Source: Oscillibacter sp.
GTDB taxonomy: Bacteria; Bacillota; Clostridia; Oscillospirales; Oscillospiraceae
Direction of reading: 5' to 3'
Length of the DNA stretch: 61,334 bases
Assembly (NCBI GenBank): GCA_022652815.1
Contig: JALCRR010000008.1
Location: 1-61,334, forward strand
The notes below the pieces were generated by a model. It was given only the letters and a program-made list of their open reading frames with translations. It was not told where the DNA came from and did no database searches. Shown here piece by piece: positions 1 to 9,383 of the stretch (position 1 is the first letter of the stretch; each line of letters begins with the position of its first letter). A program made the position numbers and the translations under genes.

Positions 1-100
1 CGGCTAGCCACGGTATGTGCGCCGGGAAAGAAACCGGAAACGTGGCGTTCTGACAAAAGATGGTGGTAATTTCCACCAAAATTTTAAAGGAGGAAAATCC

Positions 101-2890
101 ATGAAGAAGTTCCTTTCTCTGGTACTGGCAGTTGTCATGACGTTCTCTCTTCTGACCGTCGCAGCTTCTGCTAAGACCACCTTCAGTGACAAGAGCAGCA
201 TCACCTATGGCGAAGCTGTTGATGTCCTGACCGCAATCAAGGCCATCGATGGCTACACCGATGGTTCCTTCCAGCCCACCGCAAATGTGACTCGTGGCGC
301 TGCCGCGAAGATCATCTGCAACCTGGTGCTCGGCCCCACCACCGCTTCTGCGCTGGCCGTCGACTCCAAGCCGTTCTCTGATGTTGCTGTCAGCAACGTC
401 TTTGCCGGCTACATCGCATATTGCTCTCAGCAGGGCATCATCTCCGGCTATGCTGATGGCACCTTCAAGCCGACTGCCAATGTTACTGGCTATCAGTTCC
501 TGAAGATGCTGCTCGGCGCTCTGGGCTATGACGCCAAGACCGAGGGCTTCACCGGTGCTAACTGGTCCGTTAACGTTGCAAAGCTGGCTTCTTCCCTGAA
601 GCTGACCGACGGCAACAAGGGCTTCACCGGCACCAAGGCTGCCACTCGTGAAGAGGCTTGCCTGTATGCCTTCAACACCTTGAAGGGCACCATGGTTGAG
701 TACAACAACGCTGGCACTACCGTGACCATCGGCAACACTGTTGTCTCTACCGCTGCTTCCAAGGCTTCTGATGTTGCAAACAGCACTCTGGCTGACAACA
801 CCATCAAGAAGGATGGCAAGATGCAGTTCGCTGAGAAGTACTTCCCCAAGCTGAAGCTGGCTTCCGACGGCACTGATGCTTTTGAGCGTCCCGCAAACAC
901 CTGGACCTTCGAGAGCAAGAGCGTTGGCACTTATGCCAAGGCTGCTGACCTGTCCTACACCGCTTCTGTGAAGGTTGGCACCATCTATTCTGACCTGGGC
1001 CTGTCCAAGGGCATTGCTGCTGCAAGCACCACTGTCTATGAAGATGGCCTGAATTCCACCACCAATGCAACTGCATGGACTGCATTTGATATCACCAAGG
1101 GTGATACCACTCACTCCATCGGCGGCAACGGCGCTCTGACCGAGGTCTATTATGACTCCGACGCTGGCACTGTTACCATCGTGGTTGTCAACACCTATCT
1201 GGGCAAGATCTCCGCTGCCTACGCTGCAACTGCAACGAAGGACGCATATGTTGAGTTCACTGCCAAGACTGGCTCTGGCTCCAACTATGAGACTACCGAG
1301 AGCTATGCAGTTAACGACTACGTGCTGTATACCTATTCTTCCAAGGCTGCCGACACTGGCGTTAAGTCCATGGTGAAGGCAACTTCTGCTACCGGCACCC
1401 TGACCGCTTACACCATTGCTAAGAGCGTTACCGTTGCTGGCACCACTTATTCTGCCAACACGGTTGCTGCTTCCAAGGCTACCATTGATAGCACTCTGAC
1501 CAGCGCTGTCAAGACGGACGTCACTGTCTATCTGGATACCTATGGCTATGCCATCTATGTTGATGCTACCGCTGCTTCTGACAACTATGCAGTTGTTCTG
1601 AGCTACAACGGCGTCGGCTCTGTTGGCACCAATGCAACCCGTACCGTCACCCTTCTGATGAAGGACGGCACCACCAAGACCGTTACCTCCGCTTCTAACT
1701 CTACCGCATTCTCTGGCTCTGGCAAGATGTCCGCTGGTAAAGCCGGCGATTCTGGCGATATTGATGATGGCGACATCGTCTCTTACGCCATCAACAGCGA
1801 CGGCGAGTATATCCTGAAGGAACTGTGCAACGGCGAACTGGGCAGGACCAGCGTTGCAATCATCACCAAGGGCACTGTTGCCATGAATCTGAGCACCTCC
1901 TTCGCTGGCGCTGCTGCTCAGGCAAACGGCAAGACCGTGTTCCTGTTCAAGAACGGCACCACTTACTCCGTGTACACTGGTGTTGCAAACGTTCCCACTG
2001 TTACCACCAGCGCAACTGCTAAGACCGTTGCTTCCTATGTGAAGTCTGGTTCCAACTACGCTTCTCTGGTCTTTGTTGATGTTACCGGCGCTGCCGTGAC
2101 TTCTACCAGCAAGGACGTCATCTTCGTGAAGGGCAGCTCCGATGGTGCTTCTCACGATTCTGATCTGGGCGACTATTACACCTATGACGCAGTTGTCAAC
2201 GGTGAAATCAAGTCCATCAAGACCGACACGAAGTTTGCTAACGACACCATGATCACCAGCATCGGCACCAACTCCAAGGGTGTTTACACGGTCACCAAGA
2301 CTGCTAACAACACCACTGGTAACTTCGTCGATGCAACCCAGAATCTGGGCGCAGACCTGGTTTATGCACCGTGCACCACCAGCGCAAAGAACGAGGCTGT
2401 TTCCAACGGCTCTCTGACTCTGGCTGGCAACATCGTCAGCGTTGCTTCCGACTGCAAGGTCTTCATGGTGAGCGCTGATGGCAAGACCATCACTGCTTCC
2501 TCTGTTGCAGCAATCGGCACCGACGACAACGACATGGTGTGGTACAAGACCACTACCGGCGATGTCACCACCATCGTGATCAAGAAGGTTGATCCCGCTG
2601 GCTCTGGCGTGGTTGGCACGACCACTGCTACTGTCACCGGCATTACTGCTGTGTCTGGCACGAAGGCACTGACTGTGACGGTTGCAAGCACCAGCGCTAC
2701 TGGCGCAACCACCGCTTCTGTTGCTCTGTCCATCATGAACAATCAGGGCACCTTCACCTTCCTGAAGAATGTGGATGTGACCATTGCTGCAGTCCAGACT
2801 TCTACCCCCCAGACCATCACTGGTCTGGTTACCGGCGCAACCTATCAGGTTTCTTGCAACGGCAAGACTGATGTTTGCGGTGTTAACTAA
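101..2890 (+). CDS. SLH-domain S-layer-like surface protein
   Basis: This 929-residue exported protein starts at the ATG preceded by AAAGGAGG; an earlier in-frame start lacks a ribosome site. A Lys-Lys signal peptide runs to about residue 24 (AASA-KTT). Three S-layer homology repeats follow at roughly residues 35-200, with the signatures GYTDGSFQP and GYADGTFKP and a weaker third copy. The remaining 700 residues are Thr/Ser/Ala/Val-rich beta-type sequence with no recognised catalytic domain. Codon use is extremely restricted (GGC, ACC, AAG, CTG, GCT), as expected of a very abundant protein. SLH repeats normally bind secondary cell-wall polymers, so it probably lies in the surface layer. A strong terminator follows. 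Its promoter lies outside or at the very edge of the window. Confidence 0.9.
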   Translation: MKKFLSLVLAVVMTFSLLTVAASAKTTFSDKSSITYGEAVDVLTAIKAIDGYTDGSFQPTANVTRGAAAKIICNLVLGPTTASALAVDSKPFSDVAVSNVFAGYIAYCSQQGIISGYADGTFKPTANVTGYQFLKMLLGALGYDAKTEGFTGANWSVNVAKLASSLKLTDGNKGFTGTKAATREEACLYAFNTLKGTMVEYNNAGTTVTIGNTVVSTAASKASDVANSTLADNTIKKDGKMQFAEKYFPKLKLASDGTDAFERPANTWTFESKSVGTYAKAADLSYTASVKVGTIYSDLGLSKGIAAASTTVYEDGLNSTTNATAWTAFDITKGDTTHSIGGNGALTEVYYDSDAGTVTIVVVNTYLGKISAAYAATATKDAYVEFTAKTGSGSNYETTESYAVNDYVLYTYSSKAADTGVKSMVKATSATGTLTAYTIAKSVTVAGTTYSANTVAASKATIDSTLTSAVKTDVTVYLDTYGYAIYVDATAASDNYAVVLSYNGVGSVGTNATRTVTLLMKDGTTKTVTSASNSTAFSGSGKMSAGKAGDSGDIDDGDIVSYAINSDGEYILKELCNGELGRTSVAIITKGTVAMNLSTSFAGAAAQANGKTVFLFKNGTTYSVYTGVANVPTVTTSATAKTVASYVKSGSNYASLVFVDVTGAAVTSTSKDVIFVKGSSDGASHDSDLGDYYTYDAVVNGEIKSIKTDTKFANDTMITSIGTNSKGVYTVTKTANNTTGNFVDATQNLGADLVYAPCTTSAKNEAVSNGSLTLAGNIVSVASDCKVFMVSADGKTITASSVAAIGTDDNDMVWYKTTTGDVTTIVIKKVDPAGSGVVGTTTATVTGITAVSGTKALTVTVASTSATGATTASVALSIMNNQGTFTFLKNVDVTIAAVQTSTPQTITGLVTGATYQVSCNGKTDVCGVN

Positions 2891-2983
2891 TCAGTCTAAC
2901 TGATTAGCACACTCATCAAAAACTCACTTGTGAGTTGAGATAGGGAACACCCCGCACCGAAAGGTGCGGGGTGTTCTTTTTTT
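2888..2983 (+). terminator. Triple-hairpin 3' end of the S-layer gene
   Basis: Three hairpins follow the stop codon. An inverted repeat TAATCAG/CTGATTA overlaps the stop (2888-2906), AACTCA-CTTG-TGAGTT lies at 2921-2936, and a perfect 14-bp GC-rich stem with a GAAA loop (2945-2976) is followed by seven T residues. The last is a classical intrinsic terminator; the first two may protect the mRNA 3' end. Confidence 0.9.
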
Positions 2984-3490
2984 GGTATTTGCGCATTTCA
3001 TGGAACGCAGCTTCGTAGGGCTTGCGCTTTTCCGGCAGGGCTTGTTCCAAACGGCACGAGGGCAGCACCGCTGCCGGTGCCGCTGCTGCCCGCTTTTTTC
3101 GCTTGCGGAGCTTCGACAGTCTTTCGGGGTGTAAACCCACGGGGGCCTTTTGGGGCCGGCAGGGGGCAGCAGGAGGGGCGTGGCGCGCAAGTCCGCCCCC
3201 ATGAATCCGCACACGCAAAGCGGTATATATGCAGCCATCTCCGTTGCATGCGCACGACTGACAAAAGAGAGGAAAAGCAGAGGCGCCGGACACTTGCCGG
3301 ACGCCTCTGCTTTTATGAACTGCGATGATGCTGGCTGCTTCCTCCGTTTTTACCGTCTGCTCACGTAAATTGCCGTGGGCATGCGCCAGATCCGCTTGCG
3401 CTTTGCGAAGGGCTGTTGCCCGGTGGACGGAGGAACGAAAGGAGCGGTTTGATCGCCTATTGGGGAGGAATGGCACGCAAGCGCGTTCTT
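2984..3490. other. Intergenic region, no credible gene
   Basis: About 500 bases between two convergent SLH genes. Open frames exist on both strands but have no ribosome sites or recognisable protein features. The only clear structure is the inverted repeat at 3273-3314. Confidence 0.5.
3273..3314. terminator. Bidirectional terminator-like hairpin
   Basis: Perfect 13-bp inverted repeat AAAAGCAGAGGCG/CGCCTCTGCTTTT with a 16-base loop. It has A-rich and T-rich flanks, so it could stop transcription from both sides. It lies between convergent genes; for the minus-strand SLH gene it sits about 180 bases past the stop. Confidence 0.6.
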
Positions 3491-5710
3491 TCAGCCGACC
3501 TCCACCACGCGCACAGCGCCGCCGTACACATAGAGGTTGCAGGTTGTGGAAAATGCATGTGCCTCGGACAGGGTCAGCCAACTCTTGTTTGCGCGGTTGT
3601 AGCACAGAACGGAAGAGGGAACCGTATAAGTCACGCCGCCTGCGGTGACCGCCGTCTCGCCGAGCCATGCGTTGTTTGAGATACCGGAGATCTTTGCCAA
3701 CGAAACGTAACCTGTCAAGGAGCTTCCTTCGAAAGTCAAGCCAACAAAGGTGTCGTCGGGAATCGCATAGCCCGTTTCAAAGGTTTTCACCAGTCCGTTG
3801 CCATATGTCAACTTCAGCGTGCCGGGATGAAATACGCCGCTGGAGTCCGTATAGCTCGCCACATAATCCGCTAGGCCGAACAGGTAGGTTCCTCCATAGG
3901 CATCGCCCAGGACCACAACGCTGACGCGTCCTGCCCAGTCTGTGCCCGCGTAGATAATGCCGGAGGCGGGGATGGTGGCATTGGTTAGGCTGGACAGATT
4001 GACCATACTGAGTTTTCCGGCATTGTCACGCTGATAGATGATGACGTTATCGCGCAGAGCTGTGCTGCCCAATTTTTTTGCCGTCACATCCAGCGTCCCG
4101 GAGGCCTTGCTGGTCGGACGGATCAGTGTTAAATAATCCTTCTTGCCAGAGGAGACGTTGACCAGAGCGCCGTTCAACTGGCTTGCCGTGTTTTCCGAGA
4201 TTGCCACGGTGCCCTTGACCGTGATGCCGCACAGGAGCTCCACCGTTGCGGAGGAAGACGTCACGGAGGTGGCGATGCCCAGAACGTTGCCGGTATTTCC
4301 GCTGACTGCTCCCGCCACTTGATTGTCCTCTGTCAGCAGCAGGGTGATCTGATCGCCGAGCTTGAACTTGGACAGCGTATCCCATGCGCTGGCGAGCACC
4401 GTGAACGGATGTCCCATCACCGTGATGCTGGTGGGTTCGTTCAGACTGGGGGAGCAATTCTCGTAAATGCCCGAGAGTTTATTGTCGCACACCCGGATGG
4501 TGTTGGTGGCGCTGGAGTAGGTAGCCACGTCGTTCTGGCGCAGATCGCCGGCTGTGGCCGCCACGCCGTCTTTGAAAATCGTATAGCCGGAGGTTCCCGC
4601 CAAGGCGGAAAGACCCACGGTGGAACCATTTGCGCCGATGATAACCGCCTTGCTGGCTGCCGTGCCGCCGCCGACAATCACATAATCCACGCTGCCGGAT
4701 GCGGACGTGTACAGCGTCACCGTGGTTCCGGCTCCCAGCCAGGAATAGCTTGCGCCCCAGTTGGTTTGTGCGCCGTTGTTGTAAACGGGAATATCCGAAG
4801 TCATGACATATTTCCGTCCGTTGCTGTCTTTCAAAAGCGTGGCAGACGTCTCTGCGACCATGACAATCACGGACGATTCGGTATTATCCGGCACAAAGGT
4901 CAAGGCATTGCCGGCTGCATCCAGCACCAGCGTTCCTTTCCGTCCGTTCAAGATGCCGGAGGAGGACTTATTCGCCATGGGATAGATTGAGCCGCTTGCG
5001 AGCTGCATGCAGCCTGCGGCGCCGTTGGCTGCGGTGGCATCAGAGGAGACCAGTACCGCATTTTCAACGGGTGTTCCAATGGTGGAAACATAATCTTTGC
5101 TGTCCTTGGTCTTGCAGTGCAGCAGGTTGTAGAACAGCGTCGCTGCATGTTCCCGGGTCAGCTTCGCCTGCGCAGACAAATTCAGTCCCTTGCTCAGCCC
5201 GATGGTCTGTGCCTGGGCCAGATAGCCGTCCGGCCAGACGCTGCCAATGACTTCATCCGTGTAGCCCAGAACCCGCATGAGAATCGTCACCGCCTGGGCA
5301 TAGGTGACGGCATTGTTGGGGTGAAAGTAACCGTCGGCATACCCGGCGATAATTTTTTGTCCCTTTGCCGCCAGGTTGATGTAGGAGGACGCCCAGTGGG
5401 ACGGTTTGACGTCGGGGAAAATGGTGGTAGACCGGTAGTTGCCCAGCCGGCTTGCGGCATTGCACGCATAGACCGCCATCTTGCAAAACTGCGCACGGGT
5501 CAGCGTTCCGTTGGGACGGAAGGTCCCGTTGGAGTAGCCGTCTAATACCCCCATCAGCCGCAACGTCTCAATCGCGGTCACAGATGAGCTGTCCGTTACA
5601 TCGGAAAAAGTCGCGGTCCCGGCTGTGACAGCTCCCGCCGGCATCGCCAGCAGGGAAACAGCCATGCAGACGGTTAAGACCAGAGCAAGCAGTCTTGTCC
5701 TTCTTTTCAT
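3491..5710 (-). CDS. SLH-domain surface protein
   Basis: Exported 739-residue protein with a typical signal peptide (MKRRTRLLAL, then hydrophobic core, then PAGA-VT). Three SLH repeats occupy roughly residues 35-200, with motifs GYSNGTFRP and GYADGYFHP and a degenerate third copy ending near LLHCKTK. The C-terminal 530 residues are beta-rich and carry no motif I recognise. The start ATG has AGGAGG seven bases upstream. Codon use is more relaxed than in the S-layer gene at the window start, suggesting lower expression. It is transcribed in the same direction as the larger SLH protein upstream but is separated from it by a terminator, so it is probably its own transcription unit. Confidence 0.88.
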   Translation of the reverse strand: MKRRTRLLALVLTVCMAVSLLAMPAGAVTAGTATFSDVTDSSSVTAIETLRLMGVLDGYSNGTFRPNGTLTRAQFCKMAVYACNAASRLGNYRSTTIFPDVKPSHWASSYINLAAKGQKIIAGYADGYFHPNNAVTYAQAVTILMRVLGYTDEVIGSVWPDGYLAQAQTIGLSKGLNLSAQAKLTREHAATLFYNLLHCKTKDSKDYVSTIGTPVENAVLVSSDATAANGAAGCMQLASGSIYPMANKSSSGILNGRKGTLVLDAAGNALTFVPDNTESSVIVMVAETSATLLKDSNGRKYVMTSDIPVYNNGAQTNWGASYSWLGAGTTVTLYTSASGSVDYVIVGGGTAASKAVIIGANGSTVGLSALAGTSGYTIFKDGVAATAGDLRQNDVATYSSATNTIRVCDNKLSGIYENCSPSLNEPTSITVMGHPFTVLASAWDTLSKFKLGDQITLLLTEDNQVAGAVSGNTGNVLGIATSVTSSSATVELLCGITVKGTVAISENTASQLNGALVNVSSGKKDYLTLIRPTSKASGTLDVTAKKLGSTALRDNVIIYQRDNAGKLSMVNLSSLTNATIPASGIIYAGTDWAGRVSVVVLGDAYGGTYLFGLADYVASYTDSSGVFHPGTLKLTYGNGLVKTFETGYAIPDDTFVGLTFEGSSLTGYVSLAKISGISNNAWLGETAVTAGGVTYTVPSSVLCYNRANKSWLTLSEAHAFSTTCNLYVYGGAVRVVEVG

Positions 5711-5820
5711 GAGAAATCCTCCTACAAATAAAAGCGCATTTAATCAATGATGTTTCCTTTTACGGTAGCCCACGTAAGCGGTCAAAGCAACAACAAAACA
5801 GTAACAGAATAAACAGGCAG

Positions 5821-5854
5821 GGAGACTCTCCGAAAAACGATTCGGAGAGTCTCC
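5821..5854 (-). terminator. Intrinsic terminator of the Ig-repeat SLH gene
   Basis: Perfect 14-bp stem GGAGACTCTCCGAA/TTCGGAGAGTCTCC with a 6-base loop, lying 25 bases past the stop codon of the minus-strand gene upstream. The flanking T-run is weak. Confidence 0.75.
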
Positions 5855-5878
5855 TGTGCTGCTTGATGCAGTTTTGTG

Positions 5879-8800
5879 TCAGCTGACGACAACGGGGACC
5901 GTCATGGTATAGGTTGCGGCTCCGACCCCGTTGCCCACGGTCACGGTGACGGTCAGCGTGGTGCTGACGGTGGGGCGGATGGTAATGGAGCTGGTTCCGG
6001 GATTTCCAAGTCCAATCCCGGACACCGCAACGGTTACAGGAACCGTGTCAGAACTGGCGACCGCCGTAAAGATGAGGCTGCTTCCGCTGGAGAGATACAC
6101 GGTATTACAGGCCGTGGTCTTGGCCGGAGAGAGATAGGCCGTGGCGGTATTGTTCACCTGCACTTCAAAGCGGGAAAGCGTCCCGGTGGCGGAAGATCCG
6201 CTGCCGGCGGTGGTAAAGGTGAATGTCTGATAGGTGTTGGCAAGTCCGGTTGCGTTTTTCAGATAGCCCGCGTTCAGCACGATGGTGTACAGCGTGTTGG
6301 GCGACAGCGTTCCGCTGGGGGTCATAGTGATCGTCCGTCCGGAGAGAGACACCGACATGGAGACGGATGATCCGGAGGAGGGATATCCCTGGTAGAGCTG
6401 CACGGCTCCGCCAACGACCGACGACGCAGACTGGAAGCCTGCGTAAGAGGCCGCATAGATCTCCTCGTTAAATGTCAGCGTCGGGTGGATGCTCTGGGAC
6501 ACACCGGTTGTTCCGCTGGTGGGGTTGACGGTGGGCACCAGCGTGCCGCCGTAGTTTCCTGCCGCGGTGGTAAAGGTGAATGCCTGATAGGAGTTGGTGG
6601 TGCCCAATGCGTTTTTCAGATAGCCCGCGCTGAGGACCAGCGTATAGGTGGTATTGGCATCCAGCGTTGCACTGGGAGCGAGGGTGACGGTGCGCCCGGA
6701 GATGGACACATTTGCGGCGACAGCGGAGCCCGAAGATACCGTGCCCTTATAAAGGTGAACGGCATTGGCGACCACCACAGATGCCGATTGCAGGCCGGAA
6801 TAAGATGCCGCGTAGACGTCCTCGCTGAACATGAGTTCCGGCATGACGGAGGGAAGGACGCCGGTGGCTCCGTTGGCGGGATTGGCCGTGGGCACCAGGA
6901 AGCTGCTGGCGGTGGAAGCGGAACCCGTGGTAAAGGAATAGCTCTGTGCGGTATTGAGCAGGCCGGAGGCATTCTTCACGATGCCGGCTTCCAGAAAGAT
7001 CGTATAGGTGGTATTGGGCAGAAAATCGCCGTCGGGAGTAAAGGTGACGGTACGTCCGCTGTAAGAAAGGGTTCCGGGGAAGGTAGGCCCGTTTTTGGAG
7101 GTTCCCTGGCAGATTTTCACACCGTTTCGCAAGGAGCTTTCTGCCGAGGTAAAGCCGGTATAGGAGCCTGCGTAAAGATCCTCATAGAATGTCAGCGCAG
7201 GATGGACGGAGACGGACACATTGGTGGCGCCGTTGGCCGGAGAAGCGGAGGGCATCATCGTCCCCATGCTGCCCGATGCTGTGGTGAAGGTAAAGGTCTG
7301 ATAAGTGTTCGTGGTGCCGGTGGCATTCTTCAAATACCCGCCGTTCAATACCAGAATATAGGTGTAGCCGGGGACCAAACTCACCGTGGGCACCACCGTG
7401 ACCATCCGGCCATTGAGCGAAACGGCTGCCGCAACTTGATTCCCTGCGGAAATAGAGCTTTGATAGAGTTGCACGGCACCGCTAATGACTAGAGATGCGG
7501 ACTGTAAGCCGGTATAAGCGGCGGCATAGAGATCCTCGGCAAACGTCAGCGTCGGCTGAACGGTGACGGGAATGCCGGTCGAGCCGCTGGCAGGCAGGGC
7601 AACCGGCGTCATGCCTGTGGCCGCAGCCACCGTTGTAAATGTAGATACCTGCCGGGCGCAGGTTTCACCGGAAGCGTTTTTCAATCCGCCTGCCTGCAAA
7701 ATCACGTAATAAATGGTGCTGCCCTGCAAGGCGGAGATCGGTCTGATGGCGATGGATTTCCAGTCAGAACTCACTGCTGCCGTAATCGGCACGGTTGTTC
7801 CGGTGGCGCTGCCAGCGCGCAGCTCCACAATCCCGTTGGAAATTTCGCCGGGGGAGAGGGCATACCCCGAGGCGTTCAAAAGCTCACTTGTAAACTGTAG
7901 AATAATGGTCGGCGAGGTGGAAACGCCTGTCGTGCCGCTGGTTGGGGTCACCGTAGGCACGAGCGCTCCGGTTTGCGGCTTCACGGTAGAGGCCGCCGTG
8001 CCGGACACCTTGCCCGGTGCGGTCTGATAGGTGACACCCGCCACATTTTGCACCGCCTCGGTGATGGCGCCGGTTCCCGTAAAGGCGCATACGCCGTCCA
8101 GCGTTGCCTTGGCAACCGTGGTTCCCGCACCGAGCGCCGTGGTGGTTCCGGTGGCGCCGGATTTGATGTTCAGCGCGGTAATTTTTCCGGAAGTCAAGGC
8201 GATAGCCGTGGGATTGGCGGTGCTTACCAGATCAAAGTTGCCGGAAAGCGTGGAGGTCTTGTTTTTCAGTGACGCCCCGCTCATGGAGACATTGACAAAA
8301 CCGCTGCCCGTTAGGTTTTTCTCCGTCAAGGAGGCCGGGGAGGTTAAGTAGGAATTGGTTACGCTGCCGGAGCCGGACACGGTAACTTTTGCGGTCTTGT
8401 CCGCATTGACAGACATGGCGACTACGTTGGTGTTGGGCAGATCCACCGTGCAGCCGGATTTCACCGTCAGCAGGCCCAGCAGCTTGCAGTTGCTATAAGT
8501 CAAGGTTCCGGAGGCCGGAACCGTCACGGTCAGCGGTCCGACGTAAATGTTATTTGAATACGTCTTGTTCGCCGTCGTATAGTCCACGGAGCCGTGGACG
8601 ATCTTTTCTCCGGCGCGAAGCAGGGCGATGGAGGTGGCGGTCTGCGCACGGGTCATCGCACCGTTCGGATTAAATTTTCCGTTGGAATCGGCAGTCAGAT
8701 ACCCCTTGGAAATCATCATCCGCACGGCTGTTTGGCCATAGCTCGCCACAGAGGATGCGTCTTTCAATGTGGACAGCGCCTTCAGCGTTGCCGGATTGGT

Positions 8801-9211
8801 CACGATGCGGGAAAGCATCACCGCCGCCTGCTGGCGGGTGATGGTGGTGGAAGCCCGGAAGGTGTTGTCGTTGTAACCGGAAATATAGCCGGCATAGACG
8901 GCCTTCTGGATCTCCTTATAAAAGGTATCGCCGCTTTTCACATCGGAAAAGCTGATGGTGGTCGTGGCCTCCAGGCCGAGAGCTTGATTCAGAATCTTGC
9001 AGAAGGCACCGCGGGTAACGGTGTTGTTGGGGCGGAAGGTTCCGTCCGGGTAACCGGAGATATAACCCGCGGCCACACCCTGTTCGATGTATTTTTTGGC
9101 AGGGCTGTTCCCGATGTCGGATAAGCCGGTGGCCATCGCCGCCGGAACCATCAGCGAAACAACCAGAGCGAGCGTGAGCAGAACGCGAAGCCCTTTTAAC
9201 GTTTTTTTCAT
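5879..9211 (-). CDS. SLH protein with tandem bacterial Ig-like repeats
   Basis: Large exported protein of 1110 residues. The start is the ATG of MKKTLKGLRV, with AAGGAG seven bases upstream; a start 13 codons earlier has no ribosome site. A signal peptide ends near AMA-TG. Three SLH repeats (GYPDGTFRP, GYNDNTFRA and a third ending NPNGAMTRAQ) cover about residues 30-205. A beta-helix-like Thr/Ser/Val stretch follows to about residue 420. About five roughly 120-residue Ig-like units (SbsA/Big_5 type) come next, each opening with a P-x-SGTTGV-like motif and closing with FTFTTA. The last 100 residues form a different beta domain. Likely a wall-anchored surface protein with an extended stalk, possibly adhesive (inference). 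Confidence 0.88.
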   Translation of the reverse strand: MKKTLKGLRVLLTLALVVSLMVPAAMATGLSDIGNSPAKKYIEQGVAAGYISGYPDGTFRPNNTVTRGAFCKILNQALGLEATTTISFSDVKSGDTFYKEIQKAVYAGYISGYNDNTFRASTTITRQQAAVMLSRIVTNPATLKALSTLKDASSVASYGQTAVRMMISKGYLTADSNGKFNPNGAMTRAQTATSIALLRAGEKIVHGSVDYTTANKTYSNNIYVGPLTVTVPASGTLTYSNCKLLGLLTVKSGCTVDLPNTNVVAMSVNADKTAKVTVSGSGSVTNSYLTSPASLTEKNLTGSGFVNVSMSGASLKNKTSTLSGNFDLVSTANPTAIALTSGKITALNIKSGATGTTTALGAGTTVAKATLDGVCAFTGTGAITEAVQNVAGVTYQTAPGKVSGTAASTVKPQTGALVPTVTPTSGTTGVSTSPTIILQFTSELLNASGYALSPGEISNGIVELRAGSATGTTVPITAAVSSDWKSIAIRPISALQGSTIYYVILQAGGLKNASGETCARQVSTFTTVAAATGMTPVALPASGSTGIPVTVQPTLTFAEDLYAAAYTGLQSASLVISGAVQLYQSSISAGNQVAAAVSLNGRMVTVVPTVSLVPGYTYILVLNGGYLKNATGTTNTYQTFTFTTASGSMGTMMPSASPANGATNVSVSVHPALTFYEDLYAGSYTGFTSAESSLRNGVKICQGTSKNGPTFPGTLSYSGRTVTFTPDGDFLPNTTYTIFLEAGIVKNASGLLNTAQSYSFTTGSASTASSFLVPTANPANGATGVLPSVMPELMFSEDVYAASYSGLQSASVVVANAVHLYKGTVSSGSAVAANVSISGRTVTLAPSATLDANTTYTLVLSAGYLKNALGTTNSYQAFTFTTAAGNYGGTLVPTVNPTSGTTGVSQSIHPTLTFNEEIYAASYAGFQSASSVVGGAVQLYQGYPSSGSSVSMSVSLSGRTITMTPSGTLSPNTLYTIVLNAGYLKNATGLANTYQTFTFTTAGSGSSATGTLSRFEVQVNNTATAYLSPAKTTACNTVYLSSGSSLIFTAVASSDTVPVTVAVSGIGLGNPGTSSITIRPTVSTTLTVTVTVGNGVGAATYTMTVPVVVS
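6190..7975 (-). repeat. Five tandem Ig-like coding repeats, period about 360 bp
   Basis: Equivalent positions recur near 7945, 7590, 7230, 6870 and 6510. At each, a ...NGATGV/SGTTGV... motif is followed by PTLTF-E-DLYAASY-like and QSAS-like sequence and ends in FTFTTA. The copies are diverged at DNA level, so this is an in-frame protein-domain repeat and not a recent duplication or a CRISPR array. Confidence 0.85.
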
Positions 9212-9340
9212 GACGATCTCCTTTTTCCACTTAGGACAAAGCCTCTCCAAAAGCCAGTCCGTATTCCAAGACCTATTATAACGGATTATAGTCCCTTTGT
9301 ACCGTTAAATTGTTGCAGAGAAGAAAATAATTGTAACAAA

Positions 9341-9371
9341 AATGACAGCGCAGCAATGCCGCGCTGTCATT
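9341..9371 (-). terminator. Intrinsic terminator after the O-antigen-ligase-like gene
   Basis: Perfect 11-bp inverted repeat AATGACAGCGC/GCGCTGTCATT with a 9-base loop, 12 bases beyond the minus-strand stop, followed on that strand by TTTTTGTTA. Confidence 0.85.
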
Positions 9372-9383
9372 CAGTTGAAGGCA

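Noticed and set aside
6485-7492. 335-codon plus-strand open frame opposite the Ig-repeat gene
   Set aside because: Gly/His/Arg-rich shadow of a high-G+C coding region on the other strand; no ribosome site, and the opposite frame has clear SLH and Ig domains.
6190-7975. Regular 360-bp spacing considered as a CRISPR-like or satellite repeat
   Set aside because: The repeats are protein-coding, diverged at DNA level and in frame; they are Ig-like domains.
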